Assembly: GCA_024180945.1 (NCBI GenBank)
Contig: JAKSGN010000002.1
Coordinates: 3,472,001 to 3,536,000, forward strand
DNA length: 64,000 bases
Direction: 5' to 3'
Source: Macrophomina tecta
Lineage: Eukaryota > Ascomycota > Dothideomycetes > Botryosphaeriales > Botryosphaeriaceae
Below, one piece after another: positions 1-9,747 of this stretch (positions are counted from its first letter, which is position 1; each line of letters opens with the position of its first letter). The notes beneath the pieces were generated by a model. It was not told the DNA's origin, searched no databases, and worked only from the letters and a program-made list of their open reading frames with translations. The position numbers were made by a program, and so were the translations under genes.

Positions 1-1
1 C

Positions 2-229
2 AGGAATTGCACGCGTTACTCCTGGTTTGGCAGCTTCCGCAGCTCGGTTAGCAACGTTGGCGAGAACGCGGCCATGTTGAATTCGAAGGGCAAATTGACT
101 GATCTCGGCTCGTGGTATCTGGGCAAGAGCGCGACTGGCGTTGAGCCCGACAGTGCCGCTGGAAGGAGTACCGTCTTCGCTGGGTGGAGTCTGCTGGTTG
201 GACTGGTGACCACATACGCTGTGATGTGA
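2..229 (+). CDS. GH128/Asl1-like glycosyl hydrolase, 3' end only (5' end outside window)
   Basis: An open frame enters from the left edge and stops with TGA at 227-229; only about 75 C-terminal residues are present. The segment contains YSWFGSF, a VSNVGENAAML stretch and LTDLGSWYLG, which resembles the C-terminal end of the Asl1-like glycosyl hydrolase catalytic core (GH128, beta-1,3-glucanase-like) in filamentous fungi. After it comes a short Ser/Ala/Gly stretch and a final hydrophobic tail (FAGWSLLVGLVTTYAVM), the layout of a GPI-anchor addition signal. The inferred product is therefore a cell-wall or plasma-membrane anchored glucan-acting enzyme. Family assignment rests on recalled consensus, and the catalytic residues lie outside the window. 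Confidence 0.6.
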   Translation, partial: RNCTRYSWFGSFRSSVSNVGENAAMLNSKGKLTDLGSWYLGKSATGVEPDSAAGRSTVFAGWSLLVGLVTTYAVM

Positions 230-2247
230 GGAGATGAGAAGTAGTCCCTGTTTTTGTTTGCTATATCCATGATGTACAGCTGCCGCTTATCGGACGACGC
301 GCGATAGAGTTTTTCAGGGCGTTTTATTATGGTTTGCATGGCGCACGCAGCGCATCGGCGGATTAGGTGCCGTCTTATCTTATCCAACTACTATGCACCT
401 CAGGATGATCCATCAGCTTGGCTGAATCATCACCGTACCATGCTGTATCCACTTTTACTCCAAATTTGACCCCAGAGGAGCTCTTCTGCCTGCAACAGTG
501 TGGGGATCGGGGATTTCGTTGTTGAGAAAGGCCGGCGCGGCTACTGTGCCTGGGCAAGCGTCGGAGCAATTTGGTCTTGTCAACAGGTGAGGTTTCCCCG
601 AACGGACTCGGGCTTGCTTGAGAGAGAGTCTCGTCGGATCTGGCTGACGCGTGCGTGGTAGAGTGATGAAGGTGGCTGAGGGAGAACAGCTGTCAATAGT
701 AAATTTGTCCCTTCCAGTTTCATGCCTGTCCATCCTCAACAGTCACGCAGTAGTGAGCGGAGAAAAAGAGAAGGTCCTGGACCGCCTTCCATGCCCGCAT
801 CTGCATGGAACATTCGATGGGCTGCAGTCTGGCTTCTCTGCTCTTACCGGGAGCAGTAAACCGTCGACACTCGGAAAGTCAATTGTCAAATGTCAAGGAA
901 GACTCTGATCTCATGGACTGCCTCCAACGCCTTGATCTTACGTCGACAAGAGCCGATTCCCAGACCGACTGCCGGTGTCTCGGTGTCTTGGGACACCCGA
1001 GCTTGGCAGCTTCTTGGTATTCGCTGCAACCAAGTGTGCAGTTGTCACGCTCGCCATCCCTGAATCGAAGGTTCTAAAAGCCTTCGATGCGAGTCATTGG
1101 ACGTCGGGGAGCGGGTTTGCCTCACACGCGTACGCGTAATGGCATCATCCAGCGGGGGCCTACAAGCCAGGTCTCGATGCATTGACATGCTGGCAGGGGC
1201 TGTGATGAGGAAGAGGAGAGAAGAGAGAGAGAAAAAAAAAAGGCCTCAATGATGTTGGCATCTCGCCACCACCCGTCATGATCCTCATCCGCCCCAGCCT
1301 TTCCCCAGACGCCACGAACTCTCCCTCCATCTCTCCGCTCGATCGAAGCGCGCGTGTCAGACAGCCACCACTCCAAAACCGCTGGACGAGGACCTTCGCT
1401 GCGAGCTCCGATCTGCCTTCGGTCCATCTCGCACCGATGATGGCGCGCTAATTGGCCAGACGACCTCAAGTCGAAACGGGCGAGGGCAAGGGCACGTGGA
1501 TCCCTAATCCCCATGGGGTTGACAACCCCGCGTTCAGTTCGCTCCAATACGACGGCCGCGCGGTGCACCCATGTCGGTCTTGGCTCTGGGCGCTGCAGCT
1601 CAACTCCGCCGCGCGCGGAGCTTACTCGTTCGGCCCTTGTCGACGATTCGAGCAGGACGGCAACGTCCCTTGCTCACGCATTCGTGTGGAGCAGTGGTGG
1701 TGTGGGGTGCCCAAGGATTCCATTGAGGTAACGAGGCCGACAGCGCACCGCACGGCTGGGCCAGAGGAGGAGGAGAAGGCAGAGATGGCGAGGGATGAGG
1801 GCTGACAAGTGCCGGGCGGGATGCCTTGGTTGGTCGCGCGAAAGCTTGGCGCTGTCCGCCAAGCACAATCTGAAAGGTGGGACCCCTCTGGCTTTTCGTC
1901 CGCACCGCCGCCCGCCCGCTTGGTTTCTTGCTCTCCCGGGGTTGTGCTGCATTTCTCTGGCCTGCAGATGTGCCGGGACCTACATGTATTAAAAGGCCCC
2001 CGGCCGGAGGTTATGCCTCCGTTGCTCGGTTTCCTTTCGAGCAGAGGAGGATTGTTTGCTCCTTTCTTCGTTGTGCCACCTCCGGTCTTCGGTTTGAGAC
2101 TTGAGCAAACTGGTCTATTACCTGCGGTGATCTTCTATAGCCTGTTTCTTCGCCCCTGCTCTGCTTCCTGCTGGATTTTCTCCCCGTCAGGATTGTACCA
2201 TCGGTTTCCTGCAGAGAGAAAAAAAAAAGATCAGACGAGTCGACATC
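230..2247. other. Intergenic, 2.0 kb, upstream of the FHS permease
   Basis: No convincing gene. Short open frames on both strands are Arg/Ser/Pro-rich and overlap each other as expected for GC-rich non-coding DNA. There is an A-run near 1231-1240 and a second just before the permease start (2220-2228). A TATA-like element is listed separately. Confidence 0.6.
1987..1996 (+). promoter_or_regulatory. TATA-like element upstream of the FHS permease
   Basis: The sequence TATTAAAAGG lies about 250 bases upstream of the permease ATG at 2248. It is the best TATA-like match in this promoter. The distance implies a 5' UTR of roughly 200 bases. Position and sequence only; no transcript start is visible. 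Confidence 0.3.
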
Positions 2248-3965
2248 ATGGGCGCCTTTTTCCAAAAGCTGATGGCCGGTCGGTCTGGCCTGAAGGCTGG
2301 CAATAAGAAGACTAGGGCTTCTGAGCTGACAGTCAGAGAGTCGATTGTCCCACTGCTCCTCGTCACCATCCTATATTTCCTCTGGGTAAGCATACCTCAG
2401 CCTTGAGCTTCCACAAACTTCGCGAAGCTTGAAGAGAGCACCGGACTAACCTTGAGCCTTCTCAGGGATTCGCGTACGGTCTGCTTGACACACTGAACAA
2501 ACACTTCCAAACAACGCTCGGGATCACACGTGCCAGGTCTTCCGGTCTACAAGGTGCTTACTTTGGGTATGTCTTCCTGCATTTCTTTTGCGAAGTGATA
2601 GGTGGAATCTAACGAGTTCCTTCAACCAGCGCCTACCCCCTCGCCTCCCTCGGATTCGCCAATTGGACCCTCCGCCACTATGGCTACAAGGCTACCTTCA
2701 TGCTCGGCCTCATCCTCTATGGCATCGGCGCCCTATGCATGTGGCCCGCCGGCCTTAACCGCTCCTTCGGCGGCTTCTGCGGCGCGACCGTCGTCATCGG
2801 TTCCGGGCTGGGCTCTCTCGAGACAGCCGCCAACCCGTTCATGGCAGTCTGCGGCCCGCCCAAGTACTCCGAGCTGCGTATCAACTTGGCCCAGGCCGTC
2901 CAGGCTGTCGGCACCGTTGTCGGCCCCGTGTTGGGCTCCTATGTCTTCTTCAAGGACACTGGCGACAGCGTCAACTCTCTCGAGAGCGTGCAGTGGGTCT
3001 ACCTGGCCATTGGCATCTTCGTTTTTATCCTGGCAGGTGTTTTCTTCTTCGCCAATATCCCCGAGGTGACGGACGCCGATATGGCGGCGCAGGCAGAGGA
3101 CACGCATACCGGATCTAGCGACAAGCCCTTCAGGAAGCAGTACAGGCTCTTCCACGCCGCCGCTGCGCAGTGGTGCTACACCGGCGCTCAAGGTACATTT
3201 ACCCCAAATCCCCTACCTCACATTCCAAATATCCCTGAAGTAACAATCCATTGACCACCGCGCAGTCGCCATCGCGACCTACTTCATCAACTACGTCACC
3301 GAAACCCGCGCCAACACCTCCTCCGCCGATGGTGCCAACTTCCTTGCCGGCGCACAGGGCTGTTTCGCCGTCGGCCGCTTCTCCGGCTCCATCCTTATGC
3401 GCTTCGTCAAACCGCGTTGGGTCTTCCTCGCCTACCTGACCGGCGTCGTCGCTTTCAACGCCGCCTCCATCGACACGGTTGGCAATACGGGCTTGGCGAT
3501 GCTCAATTTAACGCTTTTCTTTGAGTCTGTCTGTTTCCCCACCATTGTCGCCCTGGGTATTAGGGGTTTGGGAAGGCATACAAAGAGGGGAGCCGGCCTG
3601 ATCATTGCCGGTGTGAGTGGTGGTGCTGCTGGTGAGTCCACTGATCCTTGCAACGGAGAGGAGATAGGAGTATTGACGGAGTTCGATGGACAGTTCCCGC
3701 CATTATGGGCGCCGTTGCTGACGCCCGCAACAACACCGGCTTCGCCATGGTCGTCCCGGTCGTGTTCTTCATCCTCTCATGGTCTTACGCCCTCTGCGTC
3801 AACTTTGTGCCTGCGTACCGCGACCCCGCCGACAAGATTGGCGCCAGCAATATCGGGCTCGAGCCGAAGAAGGATGATGTCGAGGCGGCGACGTCGGATG
3901 ACACCATCAAGGCGGATGCGAAGGAGGTGGAGATTGTAGGCGAGGGGTTCAGCGGGAAGGCTTGA
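2248..3965 (+). CDS. MFS transporter, FHS (L-fucose/glucose-galactose permease) type
   Basis: Five exons join in frame: 2248-2385, 2466-2566, 2630-3192, 3266-3631 and 3694-3965, giving 479 residues, a normal length for a 12-helix MFS permease. The first helix reads FLWGFAYGLLDTLN, like the FHS-family signature around the first transmembrane segment. Later parts show Gly/Ala-rich helices (GTVVGPVLGSYVF) and a conserved NPF loop (ETAANPFMAV). The C-terminus is a short acidic cytoplasmic tail. The likely role is proton-coupled uptake of a monosaccharide across the plasma membrane; the substrate cannot be read from sequence. All four introns are GT-AG and 62-80 bases long. Confidence 0.87.
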
Positions 3966-4363
3966 TTCTGGAGAGGTTTTGGATGGTGTGCATCATGGAG
4001 AACTGGTATACCCGCAAGCGAAGTTGACGAGGATGATGAGTAACGTCCAAATGGAATTTCTTTTTCGCGAATGTTTAGGATTTAGTTGCGCTTATGCGTT
4101 GAGTCATATGCTGTGAGTAACTCTCCGAGAGGTGAACCTTTAGAACAACTTGACAGTACAATTCGAGTATGGATAGCAGGGTAGAAGAATAGCTCTAAAT
4201 GCGGCGTTGCGCCGTTCCAAAGCTTAATTAGGGTCCAATATCCGCAAATTGACTTTTATCACCATCACTTCCACCACCGTCGGTGAGGAATTCCCTGCGG
4301 CTTTTGTTTACCGTAACATGACAGCCTCACACGCACAGTGAATCGTTCAGTCACCAAAGCCAT
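3966..4363. other. Intergenic, 3' of the permease
   Basis: About 400 bases, moderately AT-rich, with no open frame that looks coding. It probably holds the permease 3' UTR. Confidence 0.5.
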
Positions 4364-4654
4364 CTAAGCACCCCCATCGCCGCGGACATAACCTGCCCAG
4401 CCAAGTACAGCGCTCCTATCCCTAATACCGGTGTTATTTACGCTGTCCATGAAGACACTACTCGCAAGTTTGCTCATATCCTCTCCATATACATTTTCCA
4501 CGGCAAGCGGATAACAGCGGATATTCAGCACCTCCTTATTGGCCAATCTGGCGCTCTCAGCCTCCGCGCGGGCTGTATGCAAGGCTGAACAGGCAGACTC
4601 GATGCCTGCAGCACGGAGCTCACAGATTCTAGACGAAGTGCAGCAGGCTGACAT
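4364..4654 (-). CDS. Small hypothetical protein (96 aa), possible remnant or terminal exon
   Basis: An ATG-to-TAG frame of 96 codons. Its second half (ARLANKEVLNIRCYPL, then VENVYGEDMSKLASSVFMD) has the residue mix of a real helical protein and not of the Arg/Ser/Pro-rich shadow frames seen elsewhere. No family is recognised. It ends about 400 bases from the permease 3' end and starts about 200 bases from the start of the STAND-type gene, on the opposite strand. It could be a small gene, the last exon of a decayed gene, or chance. Confidence 0.3.
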   Translation of the reverse strand: MSACCTSSRICELRAAGIESACSALHTARAEAESARLANKEVLNIRCYPLAVENVYGEDMSKLASSVFMDSVNNTGIRDRSAVLGWAGYVRGDGGA

Positions 4655-4858
4655 GCATGTGATATACTAATGCACGCCAACAGAATCGGGGTGCGCAGAG
4701 AGGCTGAGCTGCGCCACCGGTGCAAGCGGGGAGCACGGCAAAGACCTGCTGCTTAAAGCCCGCCCTTTCAGCCTTTCGAGAGCAAGTGCGGGCCTTTTTT
4801 GCTCGAGTCCACTTTCACAAAACTCTGTTCCTGGCCTCTTTCGAGCCATTTCGGCGGC

Positions 4859-7800
4859 ATGGACCCCATATCCATACTTGGTACCGCCATTGGTGTGGCA
4901 ACACTAGCCGCGGAGGTCAGCAAGTCGCTCTTCAGGGCTGCTGACGCGATCTCGAAGTCCCAAGAAGAGGCAAGGGACTTGACGGACCAGCTATGCTCTT
5001 TAACTTCGATCTTGACCACCATCAAGACAATCGTAGAAGAGAAGAGGGAGTTGTTCAATGAGATGCTGTATCGCAACCTCCAGGAAATAACGATGAGGAT
5101 CGAAGGCATCGCTGAAAAGGTGAAAAGAATGGTGAGGAGTAGGAGTAATAGGCTCAGGCTGGCCTTTAGGCTCGACAGGGTGAAGCCCTTGCTCAATAGC
5201 ATCAAAGCCATGGAATCGTCACTGCAGACGATCCTGATAACAATGCTTGTCGCCAAAGAGCAAGTCAAGGCGCCAAATGAGTAAGTAATGATAACCCTCT
5301 TATCGTAATTAAGCTGAACAGATAGGCGTCCTAAGGCGCATGCGCAACAGAAGTATGCAAACCAGTATCGCCTTCTCGCAGAGAGCAGAGTCGAAAACGA
5401 CCGTCAAGTCATTCAGCGCTTAGCCTTCGAAGCTGCGATTATTCAAAGACGGTACAGAGACAACCGGTCTGTACATCACCACCTTCGAGGCCAGCACGAT
5501 ACTGCGACATGGCTCTACCATCTAGTATTCACACCGGGCTTTCCGCAGGCGCCAGTGGTTCCGAATTCTCAATCAGGGCTACAAACACCTACAGTCCGGA
5601 CTGTTGGAACTATCAACACAGACGATGCACTTCAAGAGGCACAAAACTACCAGACAGCCACATTTGTGAGAGGATCAGAGAGCGCTGACCGCGCAACCAT
5701 GCCGACCGTACCCGAGCGGAGGGGGAGCACTACCACCCAGCGAAGTACTAGCAGACGCAGTACGGTATCGAGTGACCATACTGAGGAACAACACTCCCAA
5801 ATAGTGGCCACAAGCAGTGGTGAAGAGGCCAACGGAGATTGGGAGTCCGAAGACAGCGAGGCTGATTCAGATGATGTTGCTGGAAACTTGCCAGTTCTGT
5901 GGAACCCAAGGCAGAGATACCTTGCAGGGATCACTGATTCTGCAACTGCGACGGTGGACAATCTCTTGCATAAGTTCACTAATCTGACTGCCAGGCAAAT
6001 ACAAGCGACTTCTGAGCTAGCTTCCCGGGAGCCGCCCGCTGATGCAACTTTGGAGCATAATGAGAGGAGATCCGCCACTCCGCATGGGCTTGTAGAAGGC
6101 TCGCCGCAGGGTCATCCGGCAAGCACATCGACTTCACTCTTAACACACAGCGAATCTGAAAGCGAGGGAGAAGAGCCAGGAAGGGGCAGGAGGCCACCAT
6201 CCCGAAGTCCCACGCGTGATAGGCGACGTCATGAAGGGCCAGATACATATTCGAACCATTATCCAAGGCACCACAGACATCATATGGATGAGCGGAGTGC
6301 ACAACCATCGCCTCAGGTTGTGCCAGAACAGAGACGGAACCAATCATACCATCCCCAGCCTTTCCGTAGCTCGGGCTTCCAAGCTCCGGAAAGTAACCCC
6401 TTCCATCCTTCGTATCATGGTCCCTTCAATAGCCACCAAACGGTACCATCCTATACTGCGCCGCCGACTTGGCATCCGCAGTTCGCTCAACCTATCCCAC
6501 CATTTGGGCCTTCAAATCGCAGCCCACCAGTTCCCCGACCGCGGCGTTACCGATCTCTGAGCCCGTATCTTTCCGCCGAGACACGTTCTCAACCACCAGC
6601 TCTACCCACGCGTGAGACCACAGCAGAAGAGAAACTCAGGGTTATCGAGCAGCAGAAACACAACGAACGGCTGGCAAATCTCGAAAGCATCGTTCAAGAG
6701 ACTCGCGAGAAACAGCTTCAAGAAGAAGCCAGAGAAAATGCAGTAGCGGCCAAAGAAGAATCCTACGGGAGACAGCAACGCGACATTCAGATTCAAACCA
6801 GCTTAACTGAGCTTATTTCAAGAAAGCGGGAGGACGAGGCAAAACGCGCCCACGAACAGTTGTTGGCGGCCTTGGAAGCCAAGAGAGAGGAGGCGGAGCT
6901 GAAAGCCACTGCGGAGCGCGAGAGGTACTTGAAGCTTGAGAGGGAGCACAAGGAAGATGTTGACCGAAGAGTCGCGGAAGCATTGTCTCAAACAAAGGCA
7001 GTGTTGGAGAAGGAGATGGCGGAATTGAAGAGCATGGCGAAGGAAGCCACAGCCTCGGCTCGAGCAGCAACGAAGTCGAAGAAGTTGGCGGAGGTAGAGT
7101 CTGCAAAGAGAGCGAGTGACGCAGCGCGTAAAACATCCGAGGCAGAGAAAGAGAGGCTTGTTGAGGATCATAAGGAAGCGTTGAGTTACCTCCGAGAGCG
7201 CCTAATGGAAGTCGAGCAAGCGAAGACAGCGGCGGAAGCACTGCTTTTCGAACAAAAAGCAACTCCTGCACGCCAGCTGCGCTTGAAAGATGGCGAGCGG
7301 CGAATGGAACTGGTTGAGACCCAACATGGCATCAGAGAGCCAATGGCGAACACCGAGTTTTTGGCATCCGCATTTTTTCACCATCGCACATCACCCGGTT
7401 TCCTTAAAAAGCCTCGGAGGCTGAACGCTCGACTGAGGACGGAAGGACCTATCAAAGAAGTCCCATCCTTATCTTCAGAGGAGAGCGAAGAAGACAGGCG
7501 GGTTCGTGAGAATGCTCTGCTCTCCGGCAAACCGGTAGTGTTACTTCCATCCGCTGAGAACACCTCAGAGGCAGAGATGCTTGAGATCAGAACCGCAATC
7601 AGTGAAAGCGGACTCTCAGCGGCCAACAGCCTCGTTCCATTTAAAGGTCGGAGAGCTCATAAAGACAAAGGAATCACTGCGACCTTTCAATGGAATTCTC
7701 CACTCCCTACAGAGAGCCGGCTACTCCCGACCCTGAAAGACAATGGCTGGAAACCAGTCTATCGGAGAAGAAACGGTGACTATCCTGAACTGGTAGCGCG

Positions 7801-8752
7801 AGACAATCGTGCTGACATTTCTACAGAGCTCGGTCAAACGTGGTTCATAGGCCATGACCCTGTGCACATTGACTTCTTTACTCCCCAGTACAAACCCCAA
7901 ATTCATCCTACACGTGTCAAACGGAAAATCACGGAAGGGAATGTCGTTATTGGAAGCGAATGGATCGATGAAGACATCATAAAGTATACGACCAAATTCA
8001 AATACGACTTGGCTGACGGCTTCTACTTGTTTCGGCCAAACCTCTCTGTTGTAAGCGAAGGTCGGAATATCGTCAGATCTGAGGTTTTGACTGATAATTT
8101 CACCAGGAAGACATTGATACACTCATTTCCAGGACCTTGCTGCAGCGCGAGAATGATCTGCACAAAGCGTTCCACGTCGATAATGAAGATTCGTCAGACG
8201 AAGAATCCCAATCCTCCGCCGGAGATAGTGATACGCATGGATCAAAAGAAGATGAGTCGTTTTCTTTCAAAGATTCGGGATATCAAGATTGGGAGGGAAT
8301 GTGGAATACACAGGAACAAGAACATCCGTACGACTTTAACGAGCCCAGATTGCTCCGGACCACACACAACGTGTCAAGAACGTCTATCCATTCGACCCAG
8401 TCATCAAGGACAAACTCGTCTCCAATTTTTCAGCGGCCATCATCAGTGAGCAGTTTATCGAGGGTGCCGCCGAGCTTGAGACGGCATGCAAGAGAATCGG
8501 ATTCTCGGTCTCACAGGACGTCCGGGGACTCCCCGCTCTCGGGTAGTGCTCCAGGAGCACTTAAAGATACCGGCTTGCCTGCACTGACCCCTGAGACGCT
8601 CCATGCTGCAAGCATCCTACTATCATCGAGTCCGGTGGAAGGTCCCCAGTCAAGAGATCTCGCCTTTTCTATTCATCGTGACAGCGCGGCTTCTGGAACA
8701 GGGGGTTGCCACCGCAGAATACGGCCAGGAACATGTAGCGGAGATTTTGTGA
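4859..8752 (+). CDS. Large coiled-coil protein with STAND/NLR-type fungal N-terminal domain
   Basis: Proposed exons are 4859-5280, 5326-8050, 8107-8227, 8344-8542 and 8596-8752 (about 1207 residues). Residues 1-140 begin MDPISILGTAIGVATLAAEV and form a helical bundle like the fungal N-terminal domain of STAND proteins. Residues 220-570 are Ser/Pro/His-rich and disordered, about 575-790 form a long Glu/Lys/Ala coiled coil, and a globular part follows near 850-1000. Introns 5281-5325 and 8051-8106 have good signals, the latter GTAAGC with a CTGAT branch. Downstream, the frame beginning near 8344 (YPFDPVIKDKLVSNFSAAI) and the frame ending at 8752 (PFLFIVTARLLEQGVA) look clearly coding and are joined by a good 53-base intron. 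The 8228-8343 intron has a weak donor and is the uncertain part. No nucleotide-binding domain is present. Function unknown; an innate-immunity or incompatibility role is inferred from the N-terminus and neighbours. Confidence 0.6.
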
Positions 8753-8817
8753 AGGAGCATAACGACTAGTTGTGGTCGCTTTCATAGGCTGTAGCGATGA
8801 ATAAGGTTGTCTCATGT

Positions 8818-8831
8818 GGGGGGGGGGGGGG
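8818..8831 (+). repeat. Poly-G homopolymer (14 G)
   Basis: Fourteen consecutive G bases just 3' of the coiled-coil gene. Such a run can form quadruplex-like structures and is prone to length errors in sequencing. Confidence 0.9.
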
Positions 8832-9513
8832 TTTAAGGCGGCACAGCTGATTGGTAAACTGATCCCCAGAGTGTGGCAACATGGGAAACTAGTACGACAT
8901 CCCGAATTGAAGCATTCTTCTAGAAGAAGATTTTAGGAGCGCTAATAACACAAGCATCAGAAGGAATGCTTTTGCTCACCACGAGTGATGGTAATTGGCA
9001 GCGATATTGCCATGCGTTTGGCGCCGCTTCGCGTTTCCAGTGTTGGACGAACTTTCTGTAGACAATTTCAAGCAGAGTGCGAAACACGCGTTAAATTCGA
9101 GCGCATCTTCACCCCCAGATATCGGCAGCAATCCAGTGAGGAAAGCCACATCCTCATGGCTATCATCCTCGCCCTCAACCTCACCAATAGAGACCTCCCT
9201 GGCTATTCCCCCACCGCTCTCAAACATCCCTATAGAGCCGTATGCCAGACATTCTTTTATCTGTGAGCAATCCGTCTGAGCGACCTGGGGTGTCAAGACT
9301 TCATGAGAGGTGCTTTAGCAGCCGCGTCTCCTCGCAGTGCAGAGGTCTTCTTTTGTGTGCCCTCAGTTCAGGTGATTGAAAGCCATAGAAACAGTATGAT
9401 AAACATCCAAAAGAAGCTCAGCGCGACTGGCTCCGATTGATGCTGTCAAAGGCGTTCGAAAGTTGACGCCGAGTGCCCAAAGCCCACATCTGAGGACACC
9501 AGGCTCCTGAAGC

Positions 9514-9543
9514 TCTTTCTTTCTTTCTTTCTTTCTTTCTTTT
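9514..9543 (+). repeat. CTTT microsatellite, about 7 units
   Basis: Tandem CTTT repeat (AAAG on the other strand) in the spacer downstream of the HET gene. Likely length-polymorphic. Confidence 0.9.
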
Positions 9544-9747
9544 GTCCCTTTCAAGTCAAGCTGCTGAGGCCTTGGTATCTAGCAACGACTGTGTGGCGGT
9601 GCTGGCGAGTAGACAGTTTTTGTGCGGCTGTTCATTGCATTCCGTTTGGGATTGGAGGGCTTCCCGGCGTGCCGGTGGGTTTGTTTGAGTGAATGCTGCA
9701 TACCGTGGAAGCCAGGGAATGATTTCGTCGATCCCAATTGAACACGA

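Larger units (their letters stand above)
8753..9747. other. Intergenic, about 1 kb, with poly-G run and CTTT microsatellite
   Basis: The region lies between the 3' ends of two convergent genes. It contains a 14-G run and a CTTT repeat, listed separately. Overlapping short frames at 8976-9296 on both strands are not convincing as genes. Confidence 0.5.

Noticed and set aside
8976..9296. Short frames on both strands downstream of the coiled-coil gene
   Set aside because: No motif and no support over chance; both strands are equally open.
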